DNA of 45,849 nt from an uncultured Prevotellaceae bacterium (GTDB lineage Bacteria > Bacteroidota > Bacteroidia > Bacteroidales > Bacteroidaceae): contig CADADN010000026.1 in NCBI GenBank assembly GCA_902786665.1, positions 1 through 45,849 on the forward strand, read 5' to 3'. Below the pieces are notes generated by a model. The model ran no database searches. It saw only the letters and a program-made list of their open reading frames with translations, and had not been told where the DNA came from. A program made the position numbers and the translations under genes. How positions within the stretch are numbered: the first letter of the stretch is position 1; each line of letters starts with the position of its first letter. This document shows positions 7,532-15,439 of the stretch, piece after piece.

Positions 7532-9646
7532 CTACATTAATTGGCGTGACAATCTTGTTGCTTCATCGTAAAAACCTTCACCAAAAGTATCATCCAGATA
7601 TCCATCACTACAAATACCAATCCTTTTCACTTTCTGTTTCGACTTGTCATCAAAAGAATTAACATAGTATAAAGAAATATCTGCACGATCGATTTTTTTA
7701 CCTTTATTATTATTTGAGGCAAGCAACTGTAATTTGCGAATTAAATACTCCGAATGAGTCTCAATTACAAACTGTATGTTGTACACTTTGTAAGCCTCAA
7801 CGAACATATCTGCAAGCAACGATTGATATTTTGGATGCAAGTGGATTTCCGGTTCCTCTATGGCGATTGTATTGATTTCATAATGGAATTTATTGAAGTC
7901 ATAATTGTCAAAACTTTCCATTCCGAAATAATGGTTAACTTTCTCACCTTTCGCTGACAAGATGGCTGTTTCTATCTGCAATAGAATAGAAACCAATTGA
8001 GTAATGCCGTATCCCTCATCGGCAAGAAGCCTGCCTTCGTATTCATTGGCTTTCTGCAAACGAATTTGAACACCAAGACCTTCTTTGTCTACAGATAGAA
8101 TAATGGCTTTGCCAATTCCAAACTTCTCAATCCAGCTGTTCATAAAGCTGTCAATCTCATAATCACGTTTCCCTATGTTGTATTTGTTTTTTTGATATTC
8201 AAGATAGAGGCGTTTCTTCTCAAAATAGTTTTGTAAAAGTATGGAGAAATCATCTTTTCCGTCAAGTGTATATAAACGGTCTACGTTGGCTCGTGAGGAA
8301 CTCACATAGGACATGTTGCCACCCCAATCTGGATATACAGTTTCTTGTATCAATGCCTCAGCAAACTTGATGAACAACTTATATGCTATTGGACTAACCC
8401 TTCCATAAGGATTTATCATCGAAGACTCTTCCTCAATAATATAGTCATTGTCATTATGTGGAATTCTACGATTCCATTCAACAACAACCTCATACAACAT
8501 ACCAAATGTGAGTGGCCTGTTTTCCCATTCTTCAAGTTCCTTTTGTTTATCGACTTGCTTTGTTCTGTTGTTTTCTTCACCGAAAACACAAATCACCTCC
8601 AAATCGTAGGGACTTAAAAACAGATAATCTTGTTTCAATTCCAACTCCTTTGCACTGAGCAAGTGTATTTCTTTGTTTGGCTGATGAAAAGGACCACCTT
8701 CGCTGGTTATATGTTCAAAATATCGATATTCAAAATCTACGAAGAAATCATAAAAAGAATCGAAATCCGATTCCATAAATGCTTTTATTACTTTTTTAGA
8801 AGCAGACTTTAGTCCTTTTCCAGCATCACCAAGGTATTTTGAAATGTATTCTTCAACGTCTTCTTTTTCCATATCATCCAATTTGTTTACCAAAGGCAAA
8901 ACAAATAGATATTCTATGGAATCTGCATATTCTATAGCATCAGCCTCTTCTTTTTTTGATATGATTGGACGATTGCGTTTGCTAACACGAATATAACGTT
9001 TAATGTCATCTAAACGAAAATCTTCAACTTCACTCAAATAGTGGTTGATTTCATCCATTTTAATTTTATGCTCTTCTTTAGAGATATTTCCTTCTATCTC
9101 ATAATTCTGTTCCAAATTATAATATGAATGTATTGCGTATTCTGCAAGAAGAAACGAGACATAATCACTTTGGATGATATTTAGATTACACCATGTTTCA
9201 GAGCCCTTTTTAGAAGAGAAGAACACCTCCTCTTCAATACTCATTGTTATACTTTCAAGAAAAGCATTGTTCAATTCGTCGTTTTCGTCTGCAGAAAACA
9301 CAAGTTTGGTGTTTATCTCCTTTGAGAGCATCAAGGAGTAAACAGAGTATTCAATGGTTATCGTTTTGTCATTAGACCCGCTATGAATCACTTTATCCAA
9401 ACGACCCAATAGGTTGTTTGGATATTGCGTAAAATCCAACTTGTACTTGTCGAGTTGGATGGGGTCATTATTGTCTACTGCCTTTTTTATTTGAGACAAG
9501 AAACCATTGAGTAAGAACAGTGCCTTCACAGCAGAACTTTTGCCTGAACTATTACTGCCTGTCAAAATGGTGATAGGATTGAACTCGAACATTACGCCGT
9601 CTTCGTCGAAAACTCTAAAGTTTTTGATATTGATTTTTGTCTTCAT
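7532..9646 (-). CDS. AAA family ATPase, SMC/OLD-like, with DUF3696-type C terminus
   Basis: Walker A is GSNSSGKSS at residues 30-38 and Walker B is IAIEEPEIHLHP at about 594-605. A signature-like segment LLADEGYGITQLVSILLQIE lies near 550, and the switch histidine in FVIETHSEYLIRKL near 630. The ending KRIGICSDGYLDDTFGEGFYDEATRLSRQL resembles the DUF3696 tail. The 500 residues between the Walker motifs are largely helical and probably form the arm or sensor. No TOPRIM nuclease domain is present, so the protein is not a complete OLD nuclease. It is the first gene of the five-gene cluster, with the HDR-motif gene 9 bases downstream. Such ATPases in defence loci typically sense phage or bind DNA and activate a partner effector. 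Function here is inferred from fold and context. Confidence 0.85.
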   Translation of the reverse strand: MKTKINIKNFRVFDEDGVMFEFNPITILTGSNSSGKSSAVKALFLLNGFLSQIKKAVDNNDPIQLDKYKLDFTQYPNNLLGRLDKVIHSGSNDKTITIEYSVYSLMLSKEINTKLVFSADENDELNNAFLESITMSIEEEVFFSSKKGSETWCNLNIIQSDYVSFLLAEYAIHSYYNLEQNYEIEGNISKEEHKIKMDEINHYLSEVEDFRLDDIKRYIRVSKRNRPIISKKEEADAIEYADSIEYLFVLPLVNKLDDMEKEDVEEYISKYLGDAGKGLKSASKKVIKAFMESDFDSFYDFFVDFEYRYFEHITSEGGPFHQPNKEIHLLSAKELELKQDYLFLSPYDLEVICVFGEENNRTKQVDKQKELEEWENRPLTFGMLYEVVVEWNRRIPHNDNDYIIEEESSMINPYGRVSPIAYKLFIKFAEALIQETVYPDWGGNMSYVSSSRANVDRLYTLDGKDDFSILLQNYFEKKRLYLEYQKNKYNIGKRDYEIDSFMNSWIEKFGIGKAIILSVDKEGLGVQIRLQKANEYEGRLLADEGYGITQLVSILLQIETAILSAKGEKVNHYFGMESFDNYDFNKFHYEINTIAIEEPEIHLHPKYQSLLADMFVEAYKVYNIQFVIETHSEYLIRKLQLLASNNNKGKKIDRADISLYYVNSFDDKSKQKVKRIGICSDGYLDDTFGEGFYDEATRLSRQLM

Positions 9647-9671
9647 TTTTGATAGTTTTTCATTATGGTTG

Positions 9672-9679
9672 CAAAGTTA
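9672..9679 (-). promoter_or_regulatory. Candidate -7 box upstream of the AAA ATPase cluster
   Basis: On the minus strand the bases read TAACTTTG, a match to the Bacteroidetes TAnnTTTG box, and would place transcription start about 20 bases before the ATG at 9646. I see no good -33 TTTG at the expected distance. The surrounding 214-base gap (9647-9860) is AT-rich and contains no gene that I can support. Confidence 0.4.
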
Positions 9680-9860
9680 GATGTTATGTGCGCGGTTTTC
9701 CTGCGCAGTAAAATTATTTATGTTATTATCTTCAATTTTTCTTATTTAAAAATATCGAAGTTGTATAAGATTTTTCTTAGTGTGAAGCTTGATAAACCAC
9801 AATAAATGTCATTTTCTCTTGATTCCATCATGTAAAACCAGATGAATGTTGTAATCTATT

Positions 9861-10367
9861 TTATAAATCGTCACTCCAATTTCGTTTTTGAGGTTTGTTA
9901 TAATAAACACTAGTGTAATCAATATAACGAATATTAAAAGCAACACTATCTTTAAAATCAACACAATTAGCTTGTATACGTCCACCCTTTACTTGCCAAT
10001 TGTAATTAAGCGTGGGGTATTGTCCCGTAGAATGGTAATTGCCATATTTCCTATTAAGATTGCTAACAAGGTTATTGAAATCAGACATTTTGTTATATAG
10101 GTATTTTGATGGTGAAACAATTATTTCAGTAACCCTTCCATTGTATGTCCTTGCTAAAATTGAAACGTTTTGATAAATCCAAAATGCTCCTTCATACATA
10201 TGTGCAGGTTCATATGCTTCACCGGTATATCTAAACCCTTTTTGCCGAAGCAATCGGTCAATAGTGGCTTGTGATTGTCCCAATTGAATTCCTAAAAAAG
10301 AAATATGTTGTGCAAATATATGTGTAAAAGTCATTGTGAGCACAAATATTAATATAACTTTTTTCAT
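9861..10367 (-). CDS. Small secreted hypothetical protein
   Basis: The 168-residue product has a clear signal peptide (MKKVILIFVLTMTFTHIFAQ, probable cleavage after FAQ). A mature domain follows that starts ISFLGIQLGQSQATIDRLLRQKGF, a pattern seen in small exported Bacteroidales proteins of unknown function. The rest alternates beta strands (NVSILARTYNGRVTEIIV) with a helix (MSDFNNLVSNLNRKYG). There is no lipobox or membrane anchor, so it is probably periplasmic. It is AT-rich like the neighbouring defence cluster but separated from it by 214 bases, so a shared function is uncertain. Length and start are consistent with a complete gene. Confidence 0.7.
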   Translation of the reverse strand: MKKVILIFVLTMTFTHIFAQHISFLGIQLGQSQATIDRLLRQKGFRYTGEAYEPAHMYEGAFWIYQNVSILARTYNGRVTEIIVSPSKYLYNKMSDFNNLVSNLNRKYGNYHSTGQYPTLNYNWQVKGGRIQANCVDFKDSVAFNIRYIDYTSVYYNKPQKRNWSDDL

Positions 10368-10476
10368 AATCCTAAAATCCTCGGTACTATAGTTAAAATT
10401 ACTTGTAAGTTTTTGAACAACAATAGTTGCCCTGAATTTTGTTATGTTAGTATACTAGGCTTTGTTTTATGGTAGC

Positions 10477-10575
10477 CTATGGAAAGACGTCATTGATGTA
10501 ATAGCAATGACGGCGGTCTCTGAAACACTTGTCAAGTGCCTGATAGCGTATGGCGGCGTTCTTGTTGGTTGACAT
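10477..10575 (-). pseudogene. N-terminal remnant of a WYL-domain transcriptional regulator
   Basis: A 32-codon frame begins MSTNKNAAIRYQALDKCF and continues RDRRHCYYINDV before a stop. This opening is typical of WYL-domain regulators in Bacteroidales, which are about 300 residues long; the HTH and WYL domains are gone. A promoter-like sequence is still present upstream (10613-10641), so a short transcript may be made. It belongs to the 606-base gene-poor stretch 10368-10973, which otherwise holds a palindrome and an acetyltransferase fragment. Confidence 0.6.
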
Positions 10576-10612
10576 AGGCGGTCTGTTGGCTAATTCGATG
10601 ATAGATTGGGAA

Positions 10613-10641
10613 CAAAGTTAATGATTTTTTATGGAAAACAA
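10613..10641 (-). promoter_or_regulatory. Bacteroidetes-type promoter in front of the WYL remnant
   Basis: On the minus strand, CTTG is followed after 18 bases by TAACTTTG, close to the TTTG-N19-TAnnTTTG consensus. Transcription would start roughly 30 bases before the truncated WYL regulator. Its survival supports the reading that the gene was once functional here and was truncated later. Confidence 0.5.
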
Positions 10642-10710
10642 GCCTCATTATGGAATTTAATACCTCTTTAGCCGAAAATGAACTTGGAGGCCATTGATTT
10701 TGCCCCCTCA

Positions 10711-10797
10711 AGATCATCGGGACGGTTCTCTTTGATTATGATACAACTTCAGTGTAAATATCTTGAAAACGAATCAAAAACTCCGTCCCCATGATCC
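10711..10797. repeat. GGGGAC-type imperfect inverted repeat, copy 1
   Basis: Arms at 10711-10737 (agatcatcgggacggttctc then tttgatt) and 10772-10797 are inverted, imperfect copies of each other around a 34-base centre. Related palindromes occur at 21319-21374 and 24310-24360. It abuts the broken end of an acetyltransferase fragment at 10802. It resembles REP-like elements that flank Y1 (REP-associated) transposases, but no transposase is nearby. Confidence 0.6.
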
Positions 10798-10801
10798 CTG
10801 T

Positions 10802-10874
10802 GCCTGGCGGCATCCATGACCTTCATGATGTCGGCTATGTCGGCCGGTGTCGCTTGTCTGATGATTCTATTCAT
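10802..10874 (-). pseudogene. N-terminal fragment of a second GNAT acetyltransferase gene
   Basis: About 80 bases here match the start of the acetyltransferase at 1263 with only a few substitutions. They give the same first 24 codons, and the match extends about a dozen bases upstream of the ATG before diverging. The fragment ends four bases from the GGGGAC palindrome, so the rest of the gene was lost at or near that element. It sits beside the intact DUF4421 gene, mirroring the pairing of the intact acetyltransferase with the broken DUF4421 gene near the window start. Confidence 0.75.
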
Positions 10875-10973
10875 ATGCCAAGGGAAAGTTCGTTTGAAAA
10901 ATCCTGCCAATGACCTTAAAAACTCCGGCCTTCTTTATTTCCTCTTAAACCTCCTAATGGTCACGGGGGCTAC

Positions 10974-11984
10974 CTACAGCCTCAACCCCAAGAAGGCGCG
11001 GACGCGCCATTTGTTCTGGTTGACGACCACCACGTCGTCGTCGAAGACGGAGTTGTTCATCACCAAGGTGGCACCGGCGAAAAAACGTGATGAGAAGTTG
11101 CGGACGATGGCCACGCGCTCGTTGAAAATCATATTGAAGCGCATGCGTTTCGCCTTCTTGCGCTCGCCGTTCACGGTGAAGTTGTTGCGGTTGTAGACGA
11201 CGACGGTTGGGAGCATGGAGAAATGGAGCAGCCATCTCGTGCCGAGCACGAGGTTGTAGCCGTAGCCGCCACCGATGCCGAAATGGCCGACATCGATGCG
11301 TACGTCGGGAGCGTTGGGGTTTCTTGTTTTCAGTTCGTCCGTCGTCTTGATTCTGCCACCCTGATAACTGAATCCTGCAAGCCACGAACCCGCCGAACGA
11401 CGTTGGATGTAGGACTGGTTGAAGGCGGCGGGGAAGGAGAAATGGCGGTGGTTGAAGGTGTAGTAGCCCGCCAGGTTGAGCACATTCATGTTGAGGTCGC
11501 CGCTCTCCATCCGTTGCGTCCCGTTGCGCTCGACGTCGCCCGCCAGTGTTGATGAACGCTGATAGCTGGCATCGAGGCTGATGCGGCTGCTGTAGTAGTT
11601 GAAGTTGAACTCATAGTCCTTGTACGTCCCTCTGAGTTTGGCGGGGTTGACAGCCAGTCCGAGTGACAGGCCACGATAGGTGGCCCCCACGGCAACGGTG
11701 GTCTTGTGGCTGGTCTCCAGGTCGGCCTTCGAGTAGATGTCGTTCACCGTGCCTTTCGCGTGGATGGCGTTGCCCGTCTGGTTCAGCCTGACTTTCAACG
11801 TCACTTTTCCCTCAGGCCGCACCACGTAGTTGGTGTCGTAAGAGGTCTTGTAATAACGGGCGGAAAGTGCGCTGTCCACGCGTGCCCTTATCAGTTCGCG
11901 ACGGCTTTGTGCGGCTCCTGTCATTCCCAAGGACAACAGCATTGTCAATATGAGAATCCTGTGAAAACTTTTGCCAAAGTCCAT
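10974..11984 (-). CDS. DUF4421 family secreted protein
   Basis: The 336-residue product has an N-terminal signal peptide (hydrophobic LILTMLLSLGMTGAAQS). The mature region is rich in alternating aromatic and polar strands (YKDYEFNFNYYSSRISLDASY, FGIGGGYGYNLVLGTRWLLHF) and ends in FLGLRL. The pattern suggests an outer-membrane beta barrel or barrel-like lipid-facing protein. DUF4421 has no established function. The gene starts 53 bases after the second ABC permease and has the same direction as the patatin-efflux genes, so it may be the last gene of that operon. A truncated paralogue lies at 136-606. Confidence 0.8.
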   Translation of the reverse strand: MDFGKSFHRILILTMLLSLGMTGAAQSRRELIRARVDSALSARYYKTSYDTNYVVRPEGKVTLKVRLNQTGNAIHAKGTVNDIYSKADLETSHKTTVAVGATYRGLSLGLAVNPAKLRGTYKDYEFNFNYYSSRISLDASYQRSSTLAGDVERNGTQRMESGDLNMNVLNLAGYYTFNHRHFSFPAAFNQSYIQRRSAGSWLAGFSYQGGRIKTTDELKTRNPNAPDVRIDVGHFGIGGGYGYNLVLGTRWLLHFSMLPTVVVYNRNNFTVNGERKKAKRMRFNMIFNERVAIVRNFSSRFFAGATLVMNNSVFDDDVVVVNQNKWRVRAFLGLRL

Positions 11985-12037
11985 GCTTGAATATCACATT
12001 TGAAGATGCAACTCAAAATCTGTCACGTCAAACCACT

Positions 12038-13255
12038 TCAAACATTTGCATATTTCTTTGCCAGGCGGAACTGATAGCGGTAGACGAGGCAGGCGAGGCC
12101 GAGGTAGGCGGCGGCCTGAATCCACATGATGCGCACCTCGGGCAGCACCTGGTCGATGGTGGCCCCCATGGTGTTGACACGGATGTAGGCCCTGACGCCG
12201 AAAGTACTGGGGAAGAGCCACGACACCCCCTGCCAGGCACTGGGGATGTTGGACTCCGGCCACGACACTCCGGTGAGGAAGAGCAGCGGCACGGAGACGA
12301 AGACCATCAGCAGCATCACGTTCTCACGGTAGCGCACGAGGCAGCTGACGGCCATCCCGAAGAAGATGCAGGCCAGGATGTAGGGAATCATCATCCACAG
12401 CAAGTCCCATTGGTTGGCGAGATGCGGGAAGGAGAACAACTTGGGAACGACCAATGCGAGGTAGGCGCTGGTGACGGCGCATACCATGGCGTAGCAGATG
12501 GCCTTGCCCCATACGATGCGGTATGCCCCTCGGTAGTGCGGGTCGTCGTCGGGAATGAGATGCCCGTTTTTGTTGCGCTCTCGAGAGGTGCCAGCCGACA
12601 TTCCGATGCCGAGTGCGAGCGTCTGCTGTAGTATCAGCATGAGCACGGCGGGGAGTATGCAGCTGCCGTAGCCGCCCGAGGGGTTGAACATCGCCACGTC
12701 TTCCACGGCCAGGGGTTGCACGGTGATGGCATCCTCCCTCTTGGTGTAGTTGTCCGACCTCTTGATGTTCAGGCCCGCGCCGAGGCGTCCTGCCTCGACC
12801 ATCGCCGTCTGGTAGATGCACTTGTAGAAGAGCATGAGCGACATGTCGCAATAGACGCTGATGGTGCCTTGCTCACCACGGATGATGCGTTGGGAGAAGT
12901 CGGAGGGGATGACGTAGATGCCTTTCACCAGTTGGCGGCTGACGAGCGACTTGGCTTCGTCGAGGTCTTCGGCGTGGAAGGCCACATGCACGTCGGGCGA
13001 GGCGTCGCAGTCACGGATGAACTGGCGCGACAGTTGCGAGAACGACTGGTCGACCACCACCACCGGCACTTCATGCACCGCCTCGTTGTTGTATATCCAA
13101 GAATAGAGCAGCGGATAACCCAGTGGAACGATGACGAGGAAAATCAGCATGCCCTCGTCGCGGAATACCTGCCGCATCTCCTGCCGCCAGATGTAGGCGA
13201 CATCGGTGAGATTTTCCTTGAGTTTATGGAATATAGGTTTATGGAATATAGACAT
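12038..13255 (-). CDS. ABC-2 type transporter permease (second subunit)
   Basis: The 405-residue protein has the layout of ABC2_membrane_3 (YhhJ/YbhR-like) permeases. One N-terminal membrane helix (MLIFLVIVPLGYPLLYSWIY) is followed by a periplasmic domain of about 170 residues that includes VPVVVVDQSFSQLSRQFIRD. Five or so C-terminal helices follow, including the conserved LFLTGVSWPESNIPSAWQ-WLFPSTF. It pairs with the preceding permease, with which it overlaps by 17 bases. The N terminus contains a doubled IFHK motif from a 15-base tandem duplication. The pair would form the inner-membrane channel of a tripartite exporter with the HlyD-type protein and TolC encoded upstream. No ATPase subunit is encoded nearby. 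Confidence 0.88.
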   Translation of the reverse strand: MSIFHKPIFHKLKENLTDVAYIWRQEMRQVFRDEGMLIFLVIVPLGYPLLYSWIYNNEAVHEVPVVVVDQSFSQLSRQFIRDCDASPDVHVAFHAEDLDEAKSLVSRQLVKGIYVIPSDFSQRIIRGEQGTISVYCDMSLMLFYKCIYQTAMVEAGRLGAGLNIKRSDNYTKREDAITVQPLAVEDVAMFNPSGGYGSCILPAVLMLILQQTLALGIGMSAGTSRERNKNGHLIPDDDPHYRGAYRIVWGKAICYAMVCAVTSAYLALVVPKLFSFPHLANQWDLLWMMIPYILACIFFGMAVSCLVRYRENVMLLMVFVSVPLLFLTGVSWPESNIPSAWQGVSWLFPSTFGVRAYIRVNTMGATIDQVLPEVRIMWIQAAAYLGLACLVYRYQFRLAKKYANV

Positions 13256-14411
13256 AATGTAGTATCGCGTTTTTTACTTTGCGTAGTATGAACCACGGCA
13301 GCAGTGTGAAGCCCACGAGTGCCACGAGGTGGAACCAGGCGTCGACGACCGGGTATCCGTTGAACACCGTCACTTGGTAGAGCATGAAATAGTGTCGCAG
13401 GGGGAAGAGCCACGACATGGACTGCAGCGGCGGGTCCATGCTCATGACGGGGAAGGCGGAGCCGCACATCGATATGCTGAGCACCGACCATAGCGAACAG
13501 ATGCTCATCGACATGCGCAGTGACGGCATCAACCCGAAAGCAAAGACGCCGAAGCCGAGCGAGGCGATGACCTGCAGGAGGCAGAGCCTCATGATGCTCC
13601 ATACACCTCCTAATCTCGGGAAGTGGAGCACGTGGTAGATGTAATATTGGAAGAATACCACGACGAGGAGGAAGACGAGCGTGTGGACGAGATATTTGCC
13701 GATGATGGCCACGACGATGTTGCCGTCGGCCTTCGCCAGCCATTCCTTGCCAGTGTCGAACTTCAGTTCCATGCCGAGCGAGTAGGCCGAGAGGAGCGAC
13801 ATGAAGAGCATCATGATGCCTGGCACGAGGGCCGTTGTCAGGTATACGTTGTAGCTGCCCTCGGGGTTGGCTATCTGATGCGCGTCGATGGTCACGGGTT
13901 GCAGGGCGGCCTTGATCTGCCCGGGGGTGGCCCCCTTGGCGCTCAATATGGCTTGTCCCACGGCTGCCGAGCCGAGCGTGCTGATGGTCTTCAGGTCCTT
14001 CATCGCCATCGAGCCGGCCGTCATGCAAGTCATCGTGTAGTAGTATGAAATCTTCGGCTGCCTGCCAGAGAGGAGTTTTTCTGCCGTGCCCTCCGGGATG
14101 TAGAGGTAGGCGTAGATCTTGTTCTCCTGCATGGCGCAGCGAGCCTCGGTGACCGATGGGAAGCGGTATTTCACGTGCGAACTCTGCATGGCGTCGAGAT
14201 TGCGTATGAGGCCACGCGACGTCGAACTGTCGTCCATGTCCACCACTCCGATGGGCAGGTCCTGGGGCAGTCCTTCGTTGAGCATCGTGGTGAAGAAGAA
14301 CATCGTCATCAGCGGAAACACCACCATGCAAAAGCCGTAGATGGGGTTTTTCCTCAGGATGATGTTGAGCTCACGCAGTGCGATGATGCCTATTTGTCTG
14401 ATGTGTTTCAT
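13239..14411 (-). CDS. ABC-2 type transporter permease (first subunit)
   Basis: The 390-residue protein has the same architecture as its downstream partner. The N-terminal helix is IYGFCMVVFPLMTMFFFTTM. The large periplasmic loop contains LPIGVVDMDDSSTSRGLIRN and an ISYYYTMTCMTAGSMAMKDL helix. About five C-terminal helices follow, including the stretch VLSISMCGSAFPVMSMDPPL and the conserved WLFPLRHYFMLYQ. Family knowledge assigns such pairs to drug, lipid or polysaccharide export. It starts 28 bases after the HlyD-like gene and overlaps the second permease gene, so both are expected in equal amounts. The substrate cannot be read from the sequence. Confidence 0.88.
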   Translation of the reverse strand: MKHIRQIGIIALRELNIILRKNPIYGFCMVVFPLMTMFFFTTMLNEGLPQDLPIGVVDMDDSSTSRGLIRNLDAMQSSHVKYRFPSVTEARCAMQENKIYAYLYIPEGTAEKLLSGRQPKISYYYTMTCMTAGSMAMKDLKTISTLGSAAVGQAILSAKGATPGQIKAALQPVTIDAHQIANPEGSYNVYLTTALVPGIMMLFMSLLSAYSLGMELKFDTGKEWLAKADGNIVVAIIGKYLVHTLVFLLVVVFFQYYIYHVLHFPRLGGVWSIMRLCLLQVIASLGFGVFAFGLMPSLRMSMSICSLWSVLSISMCGSAFPVMSMDPPLQSMSWLFPLRHYFMLYQVTVFNGYPVVDAWFHLVALVGFTLLPWFILRKVKNAILHYVYIP

Positions 14412-14439
14412 TGGCAGTACGATGTCAACACTTCATCTT

Positions 14440-15432
14440 TTACATCCTTAGTATTGCCGACATTCCGGGACGCAGACCCGTGACTTTCTCCAATGGACGG
14501 ACCTTCACCTCGAAAGTTTTCTGGTCGTACTGTCCGCTGGCCTTCGTGGCCTTCCATACGGCAAACGAGCCCTTGTCTTTCATGTGAAACACCTTCATCT
14601 TGATTTCTTTTTCCAGGGCAGGGATGAAGACCATCACCTCGCTACCCATGGCGACCTCCTTCAACTGGTCTTCTCGGATGTTGAACGTCACCCATGGGTC
14701 ATCCATCAAGGAGATGGTCATGATGGGAGAGCCGGTGCCCACCAGTTCGCCCACTTTGGGATACACGTCGCTCACCTCGCCATCCATCTGTGCCACCTGT
14801 TTGGTTTCGTTGATGTAGGAGTTCACTTCCATGACGGCTCCGCTGGCCTGGTTGACTTGTGCCGAACTAGCCTTCCTCTCTTCCTGACGTGCTCCGTTGC
14901 GAGCCATGTCATACTGGCTTTGGGCCGCCTTCACCTGGGCTTCAGTGGCTTCCACCGCTGCCTGCGCCTCGTCGCGCCTTTGTGCGGTCACCACACCCTC
15001 TTCGAAGAGGTTGTTGATGCGCTCGAAGGTCTTGCGGGCGATGTCGTTGGCGGCCTTTGCTTGTTGCAGGAGTTCGAAGGCGCCGCGTATCGTTTCCTCG
15101 CGTGCACCGTTGTCGGCCATCTCGTGGATGGCGGATGCTGCATTGCGCGCACTCTCGGCTTGCACTTTCTTGGCTTGCACCTCAGGGGCGTCAAGAATGG
15201 CGAGCACGTCGCCCTTGTGCACGAAGTCTCCCTCTTTCGCGCGGAGTTCAAGTATGCGTCCTGGCACTTTGCTCGATACTCGGTATTCATCCACTTCCAC
15301 CTGGCCCTGAATCATATCCGGGTCGCGGTCGAGTGCAAGATAACCGATAAGAGCCACGATGATCACTACTGTTGCAAATCCTGCAATGGCGAGCAGGATG
15401 TTGTTGTGCTGTTTTTTTGCCTGATTTGACAT
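14440..15432 (-). CDS. HlyD/EmrA-type membrane fusion protein
   Basis: This periplasmic adaptor links the inner-membrane permease pair to TolC. A single membrane anchor lies at about residues 11-33. The first biotinyl-lipoyl half follows at about 47-80 (VSSKVPGRILELRAKEGDFV), then a long Ala/Gln/Glu-rich coiled coil (85-220), the second lipoyl half (AQMDGEVSDVYPKVGELVGT, about 225-250) and a beta-barrel domain ending GLRPGMSAILRM. Length (330) is typical of the YbhG/YhiI group that works with ABC-2 permeases. It lies 7 bases after the TolC gene and 28 bases before the first permease gene. Confidence 0.9.
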   Translation of the reverse strand: MSNQAKKQHNNILLAIAGFATVVIIVALIGYLALDRDPDMIQGQVEVDEYRVSSKVPGRILELRAKEGDFVHKGDVLAILDAPEVQAKKVQAESARNAASAIHEMADNGAREETIRGAFELLQQAKAANDIARKTFERINNLFEEGVVTAQRRDEAQAAVEATEAQVKAAQSQYDMARNGARQEERKASSAQVNQASGAVMEVNSYINETKQVAQMDGEVSDVYPKVGELVGTGSPIMTISLMDDPWVTFNIREDQLKEVAMGSEVMVFIPALEKEIKMKVFHMKDKGSFAVWKATKASGQYDQKTFEVKVRPLEKVTGLRPGMSAILRM

Positions 15433-15439
15433 TTTTTCA

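Noticed and set aside
13144-14331. 395-codon minus-strand frame overlapping both ABC permease genes
   Set aside because: Same strand but another frame, with Arg/His/Pro-rich low-information sequence; the permease frames have strong family matches.
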